Positions 1-11,070 of a stretch of 64,000 nucleotides of DNA are shown here, piece by piece. Within the stretch, counting starts at the first letter, position 1. The number at the start of each line of letters is the position of its first letter. This DNA is from Mantis religiosa (lineage: Eukaryota > Arthropoda > Insecta > Mantodea > Mantidae): the NCBI GenBank assembly GCA_030765055.1, contig CM060950.1:274361540-274425539 (forward strand). The letters are read 5' to 3'. The translations under genes and the position numbers were made by a program. The notes below the pieces were generated by a model. That model made no database searches. It was given only the letters and a program-made list of their open reading frames with translations, and was not told the DNA's origin.

Positions 1-273
1 ACATAATCTAAAGAATTTAATTACAAATGAAAGTGTATGAAGGTACAAATAAGGTTAAGTTATGATATTAATTTTCGATATTTAGCTATATGCTAACATC
101 TTACTTACCGACAGGTCTTTTTAAAAGTCCATTCCCTTCCTTCTTGCTGCTCGTATGCCATCACAGGCCTTACAAATCTTGCGAATTTTACAAATCGATG
201 ACCAGTTTTCACGTTTAATCACCGACAGGTTTTAAAGTTGGGTGAAGAGAGACATCTGTTGACACCGACAGAT
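1..273. other. non-coding stretch, no gene seen
   Basis: No supported coding frame. The words ACCGACAG or CCGACAGG occur three times (near 108, 220 and 262), but spacing and context do not match a known element. The stretch lies beyond the presumed 3' tail of the neighbouring LINE fragment. Confidence 0.5.
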
Positions 274-360
274 TTTGTTTTTGTTTTGTTGTTGTTGGTG
301 GTGTTGGGGTTGGGGTTGGGATTGGGGTTGGGGTTGGTGTTGGTGATGGTGTTGTTGTTA
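274..360. repeat. G/T-rich simple repeat, probable LINE 3' tail
   Basis: Imperfect TTG, TGG and TTGGGG units. On the minus strand this reads as an A/C-rich (AAC)n-like tail lying 3' of the minus-strand LINE fragment, so it is best explained as the simple-repeat tail many LINEs carry. A telomeric origin is unlikely (see rejected items). Confidence 0.6.
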
Positions 361-986
361 GCTTATTTTTAAGACGCTACTGCCAGCCTATTGAGGCGGC
401 TACTGCGTCTGAATATAACGTTGAATCCAGGAAGCTCTGATCTCCGTGGTGTAAATACATAACGGCAGTGTTATCTTACTACAGCTTCGCGTGGTGCGGG
501 AAAGATCCCGCACCATCTACGATAAGCTGGACTCCCATCCAAACATACTGGTGAACACCCTAGGCCGTTACGAACACAGGGTTCCTCGCCGGCGACCGAG
601 CGACCGGTTACCCGAAGATGCCTTGGGTAACTAGTACTGAACAGGGCCACATTCCCCTGACTCCAACCTCCTAAGCCCAGAAATGGGCTTGGTAAACTGA
701 ATACCTTAACGCTGTTCCTTTACCTCTAGCCTGTTAAGCGGACTGTGCTCGGATGCCTCCCAGGCAGGCGAAAGAGCGCAGCCAGCATTGGCGCATCTCC
801 CCTACACGGGGTGACTGTGCACACAAAGGCTAGATATGACCATTGCCAAAAACAATCGCCTGAGACAACAATGACTCTTCTATACTGCCCAGATAAAGAG
901 GCAATAAGCAGCTAGGTGCTGGGCAGCAAACACTCCGTCCAGGTAAACCTGGACGACTCGTCTCTTCTGCTGGTTTGCTGCTGGTA
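361..986 (-). other. presumed 3' UTR of the LINE fragment
   Basis: GC-richer than its surroundings, with no open frame on either strand. It lies between the stop codon of the RNase H frame and the simple-repeat tail, so it is read as 3' untranslated sequence. No homologous copy in the window tests this. Confidence 0.45.
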
Positions 987-2045
987 CTACAGCTTCATTC
1001 TTGTCCTCGTTGTAAATCGGAATAATGCCTTGCATATTGGCCCTGAGTAAGGTATTAGTAGTGATGGGAGCTGATATAGTCCCACAGGGTGAATGCGTGT
1101 TATGTCATGTAGTAATTTCAAGGTGTCGGCACGTCTTACTGGGCAGGCGAAGAAGAGATGATTAATATCACCTCTTCTTCCACATTTACATAGGTCCTTA
1201 TCTCGTCGCCCTATTCTTAGGAGGTACACCGGTGTTAATGCCACTTTAAATAGTATTCTGATATATAGTGATAACGCCTTCCTTGTTAAATACGGCGTGT
1301 TAATAAAAGTACTCAAGGCGTTACTACGCTGTCCGGCTGAGCAGGTTGTCTTTGTGTTATTGTGTGTCATATTCCTCGCTATGTCTGTTGGAGGTATGAG
1401 GTATTCGTTTGATACCGGTTTATTAATAGTGGCTTCTCGCACTGCCTCATCCACTCTCTCGTTTCCAAGAATTCCTACATGGCTCGGAATCCATATAAGT
1501 TCGATCTCTGTCGTCGGCGGTAAAAATTCCAACAGGTTTCGTATAATTATCTCATATATGGGTCGTTTTACCCCCTTCACTGGTCTTTGTAGTGCCGTTA
1601 GCAAGCTAAGTGAGTCGGAGTGTATAAATACTTTTGTTGATCCGTGATTTTGCACATATTTCAGTGCCCGGTATATAGCTATGGTTTCTGCCGTATATAT
1701 CGATGTATCCGTATGCAGTCGCCATGTCATTTTGTGTCCTGAATTCCATACATAGATACCTGCACTTGTACCTGTTGTCGTTTTTGATCCGTCTGTGAAT
1801 ATGATAACTGGCGATTGTGTACGCCTGGTAGCTAAAACCGGTGATATAAATTCCCGCCATGCCTGTTCGTAATCTGTCGCCACTCTCTTAAAATACTGCG
1901 TGTCTACTTTAATGTTGGGTGGCAGTTCGTATGGAAGCTGATGTGAAACGCTCAATCTGTCGGGCGACAGTTTCGAGAAGCTTAATGCGGATTCAGAGTC
2001 TGTATCGCAGTTAACACCCGCTGATTGCGCGCTTTGCCGTGACAA
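987..2045 (-). CDS. 3' end of LINE ORF2: RNase H and terminal Cys/His motif
   Basis: A 352-codon open frame. From residue ~80 it shows an RNase HI domain: FTDGSK (first catalytic Asp), TAETIAIYRAL (Glu), HSDSLSLL (Asp) and a late IPSHVGILGNERVDEA segment (His/Asp). Near the C-terminus a CKCGRRGDINHLFFACP motif matches the Cys/His motif that follows RNase H in R1-, I- and Jockey-group LINEs. The endonuclease and reverse transcriptase that should precede it (higher coordinates) are absent, so the copy is 5'-truncated near 2046. The RNase H frame itself is uninterrupted. The clade cannot be settled without the RT domain. The first Met is only the first in the open frame, not a native start. Confidence 0.88.
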   Translation of the reverse strand: MSRQSAQSAGVNCDTDSESALSFSKLSPDRLSVSHQLPYELPPNIKVDTQYFKRVATDYEQAWREFISPVLATRRTQSPVIIFTDGSKTTTGTSAGIYVWNSGHKMTWRLHTDTSIYTAETIAIYRALKYVQNHGSTKVFIHSDSLSLLTALQRPVKGVKRPIYEIIIRNLLEFLPPTTEIELIWIPSHVGILGNERVDEAVREATINKPVSNEYLIPPTDIARNMTHNNTKTTCSAGQRSNALSTFINTPYLTRKALSLYIRILFKVALTPVYLLRIGRRDKDLCKCGRRGDINHLFFACPVRRADTLKLLHDITRIHPVGLYQLPSLLIPYSGPICKALFRFTTRTRMKL

Positions 2046-2385
2046 TCGACATCATAGTTTCTGTGACCTTTTTTTCATCAATACTCTGTGCTCTGTGCTG
2101 AGGTGGCTATGTTTATCTTCTGTGGCTATAACACGGCTATAACTTGGTTTGAATTTGCCCAATGAAAACCCTTGATTCCCAGAAGGAGATGTAGTTTGAA
2201 TTTTATAAGGTTTGAATTAGTTTGTGAGCTTGTGGCGAATTCAGCTTTGCTTTTTAAATTTGTAATTTTATTTTTTGATTTTGTATGTGATAATTCGTCA
2301 TTAAGAAGTAAATATGGCGGAATTTAGGCAGCAGAATCCGTAAGTATAGTATTTTCTTTCTTTGACATTTAGTCACACACATATG
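2046..2385. other. spacer between LINE fragment and transposon
   Basis: About 340 bp with no supported gene, RNA or repeat. Confidence 0.5.
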
Positions 2386-2404
2386 TGAGTCATTCCATGT
2401 CAAA
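2386..2404 (+). repeat. left terminal inverted repeat of transposon copy 1
   Basis: Nineteen bases matching the complement of 5765-5783 at 18 positions. The same motif opens copy 2 at 61284. Confidence 0.8.
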
Positions 2405-3109
2405 TCGCACAAATTTCAGGGAAAATTGACCTTCATGTTTCCGATTTCATTGATATGTTCTATGAAGGAAAAAATGATACACGCATTTTTTTGTTAGTCT
2501 GGTTTAATTATTTTGGCCAATAAAAAGCATTAAACATTTGTGTATTTTGGGCGCATCGTTATACATTAATGTGAATATATCTGGTTATTTTTGGCAGAAA
2601 AATATAATTTTTGGCTCATTTACTAAATTGAAATGTATACTTCATTTACGCATTAAACAAAAAATATTTCGTGTAATATTTACATTTTCAGAAAGGCATT
2701 AAGATTACATATATCATTATCAATGTTAGCACATTGCTAAAAAAAAATTCCGAAAAAAATTTAAAACTAATCTCATGATGTCATATAACCTCAGGAAAAT
2801 ATTCAGATTGGGATTCCAAATAATAAGAGAGAAATTAAGTAACTTACCAAGTCGTGCAGCGCTGCGTACAAGGTCAAGATACACACATACCATGTGGCAG
2901 CTGATGGTGCATCTTGCGTTGCACTGCAATCATCACCTACAAGGTCAATTATGATTTCTGTTTCCAGAAGCTTGGTGATGATACTATTAATAGTTCTCTT
3001 TGATCACATTCATCACACGACATTCCATAGTTTTAAATTCCAGTCACAAATTTACACTTGCAGTCACCACATATTTTATTGCATTGATTTAAAATTAATC
3101 ATAGATTGG

Positions 3110-5214
3110 TTAAAGAGTTTTAATATCCACCACTCTCCCTTCGCTTTGCAACAAATAGTTTTTTATTACTGCCTGAGATATAGATTTTGGCACAAAAGAA
3201 TGCAATTGTAAAGTGCCTCGCACCACTTTTGCTTGTTGGTATCTTGATTGAAATACATTATTGCGCTCCTTATGTTGACTATCGGAGAAAAAGTTGAAAA
3301 CTACATTGGAAATGTTCTTTTCGGCCCAGGTGAACAGTTTTCTTGGACTTGTGATAGGGTCTATTCCAGGCTGAAGGCTAGCTTTCATTGCAAGTCTTTT
3401 AACAGTACCACCGATGCCATCACAAGGTCCTTTTCCGTGGGATGTGGCGAAAGTGTCACTCTGCTTGAATTTGAAAGTCATTTTCGTGTAAACAGATGTT
3501 TGAAAAATTTGTTTTATTTTTATACTGAGCACTTGACCCATCTGAAAAATATATTACTTTATGCAGTACTCTCAGTTTCTGTTTCAGAAACAGTAACAGT
3601 TTTGTTTGGAAAAGGTGGACAGCTCTGGTGTCGTGTTTTAAGCATTCAGAAATAGCAACAAAGTTAACAATTTTTATGTCACTATTGTCTTTATAGTAGA
3701 CCACAAAAGGATGAATTGTGGCCTGACTATTGTTCCAGTGTACCACCTGAACAGAATCCTGAATAACAAAAGCATAATTTTCCGAGAAATCAGCTATCAC
3801 TATGCATTCGCCTAGTACCAGATTTTCTTTACACTCCCGCAAAAATAAATTCTGCTGCTGAGCTATGAATGTATGTGGAAGTAAATTGCTGAGTTTTGTT
3901 GATAATTTGCCTAGAAAATCCTCTATGGGCGATATCAAGGTTTCTAAATTTGTGCGATCCACAGTCACCCACTGTCTGTAGGTAATCTCATGAGTATCTT
4001 GTTCATCAAGCAGTTGTTGTAAATGATTTGTTATATTTTCAGTTCCTGGACAAGCTTTACATGTCTTTAAAAAACAGTTAGATGATGGGGGGGGGGGGGG
4101 TTGCAGACGATGTGTCAAGCAGTCCTTATAATTGGTTAAAATGGGATTTGAATTTGCAGTGAGATGATAAATACTGATACCATCAAGCATTAATTTGACA
4201 TTTTCGTGATGAGCACAAACACAAACTGAATGGGTTCCACTAGTTCCAAGAAGTACACATTCCTTAGGTCTTAATTCCGCAAATTTTGCAAACCCTATTC
4301 TGACATCCGGATGCATATGTTTAAAGCTTTGGTAAGTTTCCTTAAGATTGCAAAGTATCAATCTTTTCTGTTTATGGATTCTCTTACCATTTTCTTTAAC
4401 AGAAACTACATTCTTTCTGCCAGGCATAACCCTACTCACATCATCAGAATTATAAAATTCAGACACCTCTTTAATTGTAGATGGGTCAAGGCTTTTTCCT
4501 GATTTGGTGTCTGAGTTCCTAAAATTCCTTTTTCTGTAGCCACCTGTTTAGATGTTCGTATCATGTGAGTTGACACACCAAAATGTTGTTTTATTTTCTT
4601 GTAAGACCAGCTGTAAAAAATCGTCAGTATTTGTATTTTGAGAGTTTTGTCATCAGTTTCATGGAAAAAAATTTATTATTTTCTGTATTATTTCAGAATG
4701 ATGTGAATTTTTATTTGAAGTGGAGTCTGCAATATGAAATACTTTATCCTTCATTGCCTGCGATATTTTCTGAAACTTATCCCGAGGATAACATTTTTGC
4801 GACAATTTTCTTTTTTTTTTATAAGCGATTCTCCTATTGCCACTAAACTCTCATTCAGTTTTCTTGCTGCGTCTTTTGTGTCCATACTTACTGCATCACT
4901 GGAGGATGAGGAAAAACTATCACTATCTGTATTTTCACATTCTTCTAGTACTGCACTTTCACTTGCAATTGGTACACATAACTCACTTGTACTTTGTTGC
5001 TTTGTAAGTATAGAAATTGCTTGTGACAATTGTCACACACTTTCAAATTGCAAGATAGGTTTACGCCTTCCAGTTTGAGTTTAATGAGCATTGCTGAGGT
5101 TACTGGCCTTAACTTTTTATGTCCTACTCTGTGGTTAACTACTTTGAATGGATTAAAACAGCAACAATAACTCCGTTGAACCAAATCTGACATGATGAAA
5201 ATAAACTTCCACAC
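3110..5214 (-). pseudogene. transposase-like gene of the unclassified TIR transposon, frameshifted
   Basis: Reading down from 5214, three open pieces follow one another in shifting frames. First (4751-5214): an N-terminal part with Cys/His residues (RSYCCCFNPF, CDNCHKQ) and a Ser/Asp-rich stretch. Second (3456-4466, 336 codons): contains MPGRKN, a proline run encoded by a poly-G tract near 4088, CKACPG, IADFSENYAF and YFSDGSSAQYKNKTNF. Third (3110-3541): SHGKGPCDGIGGTVKRL near its start. The conserved Asp in ADFSENY and FSDGSSAQYKN and the following SHGKG block look like an RNase H-fold nuclease core, but the catalytic residues are inferred, not known. Intact length would be about 700 residues. 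A GTAAGT donor-like site near 2848 on the minus strand occurs in both copies, so an intron downstream is possible. Confidence 0.7.
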
Positions 5215-5783
5215 TTCAGAACTTACACGAAATGTCAGTTGACAACATACTGAGGTTTCAACTTATTATGCATAGATGCAGATCTGAACGGTAAACACCG
5301 GAAGTAAAATGATAGCTCGCCCATGTGTTCACAGTGCTCTCGGTCCGGACATGAATCACCTCGCATGCCACCAGTAAAGTATTTATAACACCACGTTTTA
5401 CTTCAATCCCATTCTGTTTTTATAAAGTAATAAGTTGTTAATTAAAACACATTTTGAAAAACTTACCCCATTAAATGGCGCCCATTTTTTGTTTTCACCG
5501 AACCTAAAATAATAGCATATTAAACTGCAATATGTGTACTTCATAATGTCCCAAACACTAACATTTCATTATTTATATAATCTTTGTTATAACGATTTTC
5601 ATAGAATACAGCAGGCGAATATACGGAAAATATAATATTCAATAAACCTCTAAATAATCGTGCCACACCAAAAACAAAATAGACAGGTTATTTAATATCT
5701 TTTAGGTGTTACGTAAAAAAAATTTGGAGAAAATACAAAAGGGTCATGTCTCAGACGTATTTGTTTTGACGTGGAATGACTCA

Positions 5784-6774
5784 TGTGTAGTAACTAACAT
5801 CCCGCTTTCATCCGGTGAATGGAACAAAATGGTTCAAGAACAAAGCTCCACTAACAAAAATTGCACTTTAGAATATGCACTCAGGTGAAACAGTTGTAGC
5901 AAGGAATGCAAAGGCAATCCTTGATTTGTTGGTAATTATTCTTTCCTAATAATGTAATTGCTTGCATGTGGTACGTATGTACAAATCATGGAGACAATGG
6001 TTGTGTTGTTACTGTGCAAATGTTGAGGAAATGTCAGTCTTCTTTCATATTACTTGTGGCGCATGATTTTATAGATATATCTTTGGTTCGTAGTTTAAAC
6101 TTACAGTAGTGCTCATGCAACTTGTATGTTAACTGTAATAATATATATTAAAATAAAAACATTATTAAGAAACTCATCTTGTTAGTAAAAATCTAACACT
6201 GGAGTGATTGCGTGACAGCAAGTGACGCAAGTGATCCCAGGTTAATAACAGTAATAATTGATCGTTAAAATATGAAGCACAAATGTTGATATATATATAG
6301 TCATTTCCTTTTTGGGAACATTTACGGAGGAAAATGTAATGTTTAGTCGTTTAGCTTCTGTGTAAGACATTAGATGGCGCCCAGGGGGGAAAAGTGGGTA
6401 ACCCTGGAGAGGTTTCATACTTGACCCACATATAAAAATGAAAGAAAAATTACTTACAGGTGGTCTATGCGACAAGCACTATGTTTGGAACTAAAAACCA
6501 GTCATTTTCTGCAGATGTTCCTTCTCCATATGGGTTGGCACTTTGCAATATGCCTAAGTAATTTGTAAGAAAATATGCGTATTTGCTTAGGATTTATCTT
6601 GTATAGATGAAAGTACCTGAAAATGGTGGGTGGATTATAAGCTCTTATTGAACACAATTACTTTTAAATCGTGGAATATAGGTATATCCTGATAATAGTG
6701 AATGTGCCGGCTCCCCGAAGCACTGCACAAATTCATTCCAAGCATCCATGACACCTCTCCACTAAGTGAGTTTT
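5784..6774. other. non-coding AT-rich stretch
   Basis: No supported gene. A GTAAGT splice-donor-like site lies on the minus strand near 6458, but no adjoining exon could be recognised. Confidence 0.45.
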
Positions 6775-7010
6775 TTTAATTTACATACTCCAATGATAAG
6801 TCATAACGGACGGTGAATGAATGGGTGAAATAATGCTCCAATGAATCCAAGGTCCATAGAGCTTAGTTACTCGACATTCGTCTTTCAGGATAAGGAAAAA
6901 CCCCAGAATAAACCTTATCCAAGAAACTCACCCTAACCGAGATTCAAACTCGGTACCTCTTGAACGTGAGGCAGACTTGTTACCATCTACTCTACCGAGG
7001 TGAGCAAGCG
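6775..7010 (-). mobile_element. tRNA-derived SINE
   Basis: Read on the minus strand from 7010, a tRNA-like head shows an A-box-like stretch (CTCGGTAGAGTAG) and a B-box-like GAGTTTGAATCTCGG about 45 nt later. A unique body and an A/T-rich 3' end near 6785 follow. These are internal RNA polymerase III promoter elements. The outer boundaries are approximate because no target duplication was found. Confidence 0.65.
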
Positions 7011-7502
7011 AGTGTGTGATGAAATGAAATCGTACTACTGTCCTATGTATCTTTTCTTGGGGTTGATCCAATGTGTGGATTTAAGAGCTAACACATGAAA
7101 CTTCAAAACCTTTAGTTTTATTTGAATATTATTTTCACAGTAGTTGCTCATTAATGCTGTAAGTTTCTGATAAGTTGACTGTTATTTTATTCACGTAGTG
7201 TCTGTAACTTTATTATTCATTAAATTTAGATCTGAGGACAGCAGAAGGATAATTTACATCTGAAAAGAGTAAATGGTATTTGTCAAAGTGAACCGTCCTA
7301 TCATAAAATTTGTGCAGCATTGTTTCATGTATAAATCATTCTTTCTCATTAACCATCTCATTAACTCGCGGCTGCCAGTCATGCATCTCTGAAATCTTCA
7401 GTAACGTCACTATATTGTCAATTACCCCATATCAAAATAGTGCCAATCAAGACATGTGTGAAACTAATGTAGGAAAATCTCTTGATAATTTAGCCTTCAT
7501 AG
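7011..7502. other. non-coding stretch
   Basis: No gene or repeat recognised in about 490 bp. Confidence 0.45.
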
Positions 7503-7995
7503 TGTCACCCAAATGTCGGAACTCCCTATAGAACCGACAGCAGCAGCAGCAGACGGTCGGCATTCGCCACGCCCACTCGTTTGTCTTATAGTGGTAACGA
7601 GGGGTGGCTGGAAAAAAAACATCACTGCGCTGTCTCTTTCTGTTCCACCTGAGTTCTCGAACTTACGGGATATTTCATCTAATCCAGAACCTTCCAGATT
7701 GGCCAGCTGACCCTATATAAGCAACACGTCGGGCTGGAGGAAAGTCAGTCAGTCAGTTCTTGGCGTAAGAGTGCAGTGCTAGTGTACGGACGAGAAGACT
7801 GTGTGAGTGCATCGGAGGATTGTACGTAATTGCAAGAGCAAAGTGGAATTGTAACGGACGAACTGGTGAATCGTAATTGTGTGCATTACGTAATTCTGTG
7901 TAATTGGCAAGTGTTTAACTGCAAGTCAGTGGAAATAAAGAACATTTTTGAGTGGTGCAATTGGACTTTTAATTTCACAAACCCACAAAGTCACA
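7503..7995 (+). mobile_element. gypsy solo LTR, 493-bp subfamily
   Basis: Begins TGTCACC and ends GTCACA, flanked by the 4-bp duplication ATAG (7499-7502 and 7996-7999). It closely matches the 3' LTR of the gypsy element at 25634-26128 and the solo LTR at 55895-56388. A TATATAA box lies at 7714-7720 and an AATAAA signal near 7934, as expected for an LTR driving and ending its own transcript. No internal region adjoins it, so it is the product of LTR-LTR recombination. Confidence 0.9.
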
Positions 7996-9184
7996 ATAGA
8001 TAGTGTTTGTTAGGTTTCACATTGAGGAAAGCTCAGGGAAATGGAATACATTATATGTTTATGGCACTTGCATCATGACTGGCAATATACCCACCATTTC
8101 TTATGCTGGTGCCTTTATTTTTTTTATCAAATATTATGTATTAACAGGTGAAAATTTGTGAATTGCCACTTTTTGAAGCATTAACCTCAGAAAATGTAAT
8201 ACAGCAGATCAGTAATAGTGTAAATCACAATGACATGGAATGTTCCCTGTTCTGTAAATTTACCTGTTGAACAAGGGTGTTCAAGGTCAACAGATTTGAG
8301 CCTGGCAATGGGTGATGGATCTTTTCAGGTCACAATTACCTCATGAAGTAACACAACAAGCCTACAACTAAATAGACTACTTCTTCCTATAAAGCAGTAC
8401 CAAATGTTAGTAAAAGAACTATAAGAGAAGAAATCTGAAAGATAAAATGTTCTTTTACCAAACAATTATCCTTATTATTCCTGCTGTGTGGTACTGTATC
8501 ATGTTTCATTGTGCATATACATATCACAAATTTGGTTACACATTGTTGGTATTGTTAATATGTGTGTCTTTTATTGGTAATGCCCCAGCCTTCTTGACCA
8601 GATAGCCATTATTCTGTACAATAACCAATAATAAATCTATGGATACTATGTGTTTGTGAGAACAGTCGGATGACAAATTTGACATTTATGTGCATTTAAG
8701 GGAATTGTTCCATTTAAAATATAAATGAATTAACATATTACTTTTATATGCAAATCATCTTCTCTGTCTCAGTGCTTTAACCTATGGATACAATGTGAAT
8801 GTGGGAACAGTCAAATGACAGATTTGTCATTATTGAAGCACATTGTTAGTGATGAGGGTCTGAGAGAAGCTCCACCTTAATGCAAAAATTTGGGAGTTGC
8901 ATTGTTTGGATGTGTGCGATGATGTGAGATCCTGTTTGGTATGACTCTTGGGAGTGGAGAATTATTTATTTTATTTACATCCTCCAACATTAAGTCATGG
9001 GGGCTGTGAAGTGCTTTGAAGACCCAGCACGTTAATCATTACTGCAATTTTTATACCTGTTTCTATATATTCCCATTTTTTTGTTTTACTCCCATACCTA
9101 TTAAATAATACCTAAGATATATTAGCCAGTACAGGATAGCTCAATAAACATCTGGAGTAAAATATCTGTTGCCACATTAATTCG
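7996..9184. repeat. non-coding, with a diverged ~60-bp direct repeat
   Basis: No gene is supported. Two diverged copies of a ~60-bp unit (TATGGATAC.ATGTG...ACAGTC..ATGACA.ATTTG) lie at about 8638-8698 and 8784-8845 in the same direction. Their origin is unknown. Confidence 0.45.
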
Positions 9185-9602
9185 TCTTAAATTGCAGTAA
9201 TTTCTCTTCTGATATTGTCTTTCAGTTCTTCCAATGTACATATGGGGTTGTTCTAATACACTTTATTTTTTAAGTTCCCACATAGATAAAAATTGCATAC
9301 CCTAAGGTCTGAGGATTGCTGTGACCATAGTCCTTTATACTGATGACCCTATTTTCAAAAATTTTCTTAGCTATTTGTGCTGTAGCAGAGTCTTGCTGAA
9401 AATATGCCTGTCTGCACTCAGTATTAGGCAAATATTTCAGGAATGGTTTGATTATTGCATCCGTGTACCTCTGTCCATTAATTGTTTCTTCGAAGAATAT
9501 AGATCCTATAATTTGGTTAGTAGATAACTTGCAGTTTACCTTCAGCGCATCTCCAGCCAGGATTGAATGTTGACAGGGATTCTGAGGATGAAATGCTGCC
9601 AC
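9185..9602 (-). pseudogene. mariner-like transposase fragment
   Basis: The minus-strand frame carries IIGSIFFEETINGQRYTD, then FQQDSATAQ (second catalytic Asp of the DD(D/E) nuclease with the usual QQD context). Past the open frame, LKNKVY, NNP and LEELKDNIRREI match the C-terminal end of mariner/IS630-type transposases. The region that should hold the third acidic residue is scrambled (PQTLGYAIFIYVGT where a PDL..DYFLWG-like block is usual). Only the C-terminal half remains. Confidence 0.75.
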
Positions 9603-9980
9603 GTATTTATTTAATAGAAGAATTATAAGAACTAGAATGTGAAAAGATAATTACGAGGAGTGGTACGAAGAAGAGTTCCGACAATGTTATCGATTGTCAA
9701 GAGACCACATCAAGGAGTTTGGAGGAGATAAGCCATCAAATCAAATATAAGACAGAAAGATATTATATATAAACACAGTGATACATTGAAAATGAAATAA
9801 AATAAACCATTATGAATGTTAGGCATATCTTGACAGCATAGGTTATGTAATTTTCATTTCTAATGTCCCATGGTGTAGGTGATTTGTAGTAAGCAATATA
9901 TTTTATGCGATCTTATTAAATGAGTGCCATGTTTTCAGTGAACATAAATGTAATAAATGAAGCATAGTAAGGTTACATAT
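9603..9980. other. non-coding spacer
   Basis: No gene or repeat recognised. Confidence 0.45.
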
Positions 9981-10291
9981 TGTGACTTTGTGGGTTCGTA
10001 GAATTAAAAATCCAATTTGCCGAAATTCTAAATGTTTTTATCACTAGCCATGGCTTCTTTTTATACACCCATTCATGAATTCCAGACTGTTCTTAACAAT
10101 CACTAGATCTTTCTGGAATAAACAAGGCATCTAATGACGTAATCCGAATATTCTATCATCTTCCAGAAACGTGAAACCCTATCTGGGGTTTATCACCCCT
10201 GTGATAAACTATCCGTCTCTTAAAGTATAAACTTGAAAGAAGCGTAGGGACAGTGAAACACAAATTAACACAAAAGTGAATCGAGAAGACA

Positions 10292-10888
10292 TTGACACAT
10301 TGCTTCACTCACACTGAACCTACAGGAGAAAAACAGACATTTTTTTTTTTTAAAAAATTCACCTTCCATCCATCAGCCTATAATAAATTCCAAAAAATCT
10401 TCTCAAAACACAACATAATTCTTGCACTTCAAAATAGGTTTAATATCAGAAATTTGTTAAAAAGCCCTCCCAAAAATTCAATCACTACCAAAGAAAAACC
10501 AGGAATCTATGAGATCAAATGTGAAACTTGCCCTAAAATTTATATAGGAAAAACAAAAAGAAATATTAACATCAGAACTAAAGAACATATAAGAAACATT
10601 AAAAATGGTGGAACAGAAAAATTAGCAGTGGCTTTTCATTTTCTGAATACTAGACATGACAACTTGGAAACATCTCTAATAAAATACGTTAATCACCCCA
10701 TAGATCTTTCCATATGGGAAAAAATCTTCATTAACAAAAATCGTCATAGAGTCATGACTTTTGAAACTCCACCACTGGACATCTTTGACAAGTACATCAT
10801 GCCATCTATTGAGGATACGGAGAAAGAGGAAACCACTACAATTTGCACTAATCGAGTACCAGCTGATGATAAAAGCAAAAGCTCTTGA
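10292..10888 (+). CDS. PLE family A C-terminal fragment with GIY-YIG endonuclease
   Basis: A 198-codon frame. The linker FTFHPSAYNKFQK precedes GIYEIKCETCPKIYIGKTKRN, which has the GIY and YIG halves of the nuclease motif with the CxxC pair typical of Penelope endonucleases, then TKEH and the C-terminal VNHPIDLSIWEKIFINKN segment. This domain nicks the target during PLE integration. The reverse transcriptase that should lie upstream is lost, so the fragment cannot work alone. The Met used is accidental: the first codons read through the inverted terminal repeat. Other family A copies lie at 39484, 51087 and 53150-59927. Confidence 0.92.
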   Translation: MTHCFTHTEPTGEKQTFFFFKKFTFHPSAYNKFQKIFSKHNIILALQNRFNIRNLLKSPPKNSITTKEKPGIYEIKCETCPKIYIGKTKRNINIRTKEHIRNIKNGGTEKLAVAFHFLNTRHDNLETSLIKYVNHPIDLSIWEKIFINKNRHRVMTFETPPLDIFDKYIMPSIEDTEKEETTTICTNRVPADDKSKSS

Positions 10889-10903
10889 AACATGTCCTGT
10901 GAA
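10857..10903 (+). ncRNA. hammerhead-ribozyme-like motif, PLE A copy 1
   Basis: CTGATGA at 10863-10869, then 17 nt that fold into a 6-bp stem II with one mismatch, GAAA at 10887-10890, then CATGTC, and CTG pairing with the preceding CAG as stem I. Hammerhead motifs with very short stem III are known in Penelope-like elements. Activity here is inferred. Confidence 0.75.
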
Positions 10904-11070
10904 TAAACAGTGTGAGTGAAGCAATGTGTCTATCTTTTCGATTCACTTTTGTGCTATCCATCTCTTGTTTATCGGTGCCATCGTTAATTGTCGGTGCTTT
11001 GTGAATGCTAGCCGCCTATCAGTTCCTTTGTGTACACTAGCCACGTTATTGTAAATAACGGCTCGTGACA

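Larger units (their letters stand above)
2386..5783 (-). mobile_element. unclassified TIR DNA transposon, copy 1 (complete, decayed)
   Basis: The ends are inverted repeats of 19 bp, TGAGTCATTCCATGTCAAA at 2386-2404 and its complement at 5765-5783 with one mismatch. Between them lies one minus-strand gene broken by frameshifts. A second copy at 61284-64000 starts with the same terminal sequence (one or two mismatches) and keeps the same gene order, which fixes the left boundary. No convincing target duplication is seen (TATG left, TGTG right). The superfamily is unresolved. The gene shares residues with arthropod and cnidarian transposon-associated proteins that I recognise but cannot name. 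Confidence 0.8.
10222..10953 (+). mobile_element. Penelope-like element family A, copy 1
   Basis: Inserted in a solo LTR and flanked by a 13-bp duplication (CTATCCgTCTCTT at 10209-10221, CTATCCaTCTCTT at 10954-10966). The LTR at 19895 supplies the uninterrupted site. From left to right: a 47-nt tail (10222-10268, containing GGGACAGTGAAACAC), an inverted copy of the element's own 3' terminus (10269-10316), a 5'-truncated body with the GIY-YIG domain, a hammerhead-like motif, and the 3' terminus (10908-10953). The reverse transcriptase is missing. Confidence 0.9.
9981..11070 (-). mobile_element. gypsy solo LTR split by a PLE insertion
   Basis: Starts TGTGACTTTG and ends GTGACA, with the duplication ATAT at 9977-9980 and 11071-11074. 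It aligns with the LTR at 19895-20363 (shared CACTAGCCATGGCTTC, CGCCTATCAGTTCC and the terminal block). Without the 732-bp PLE at 10222-10953 and its target duplication, about 345 bp of LTR remain. Confidence 0.88.

Noticed and set aside
301..345. TTGGGG repeats resembling ciliate telomere repeats
   Set aside because: Only a few imperfect units, embedded in TTG/TGG repeats next to a LINE 3' end. Arthropod telomeres usually use TTAGG. A simple-repeat LINE tail explains it better.
4083..4100. Poly-G tract as an assembly error or regulatory G-run
   Set aside because: The same tract occurs at the same place in copy 2 (near 63248) and encodes a proline run in the transposase-like gene.
2382..5787. 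TATG / TGTG as a 4-bp target duplication of the TIR transposon
   Set aside because: One mismatch in four bases beside an ACACA-rich left flank is not evidence; the second copy lacks its right end for comparison.
6242..6475. Possible host exon with GTAAGT donor
   Set aside because: The open frame is short, reads across the donor, and shows no family resemblance. No acceptor or partner exon was found.
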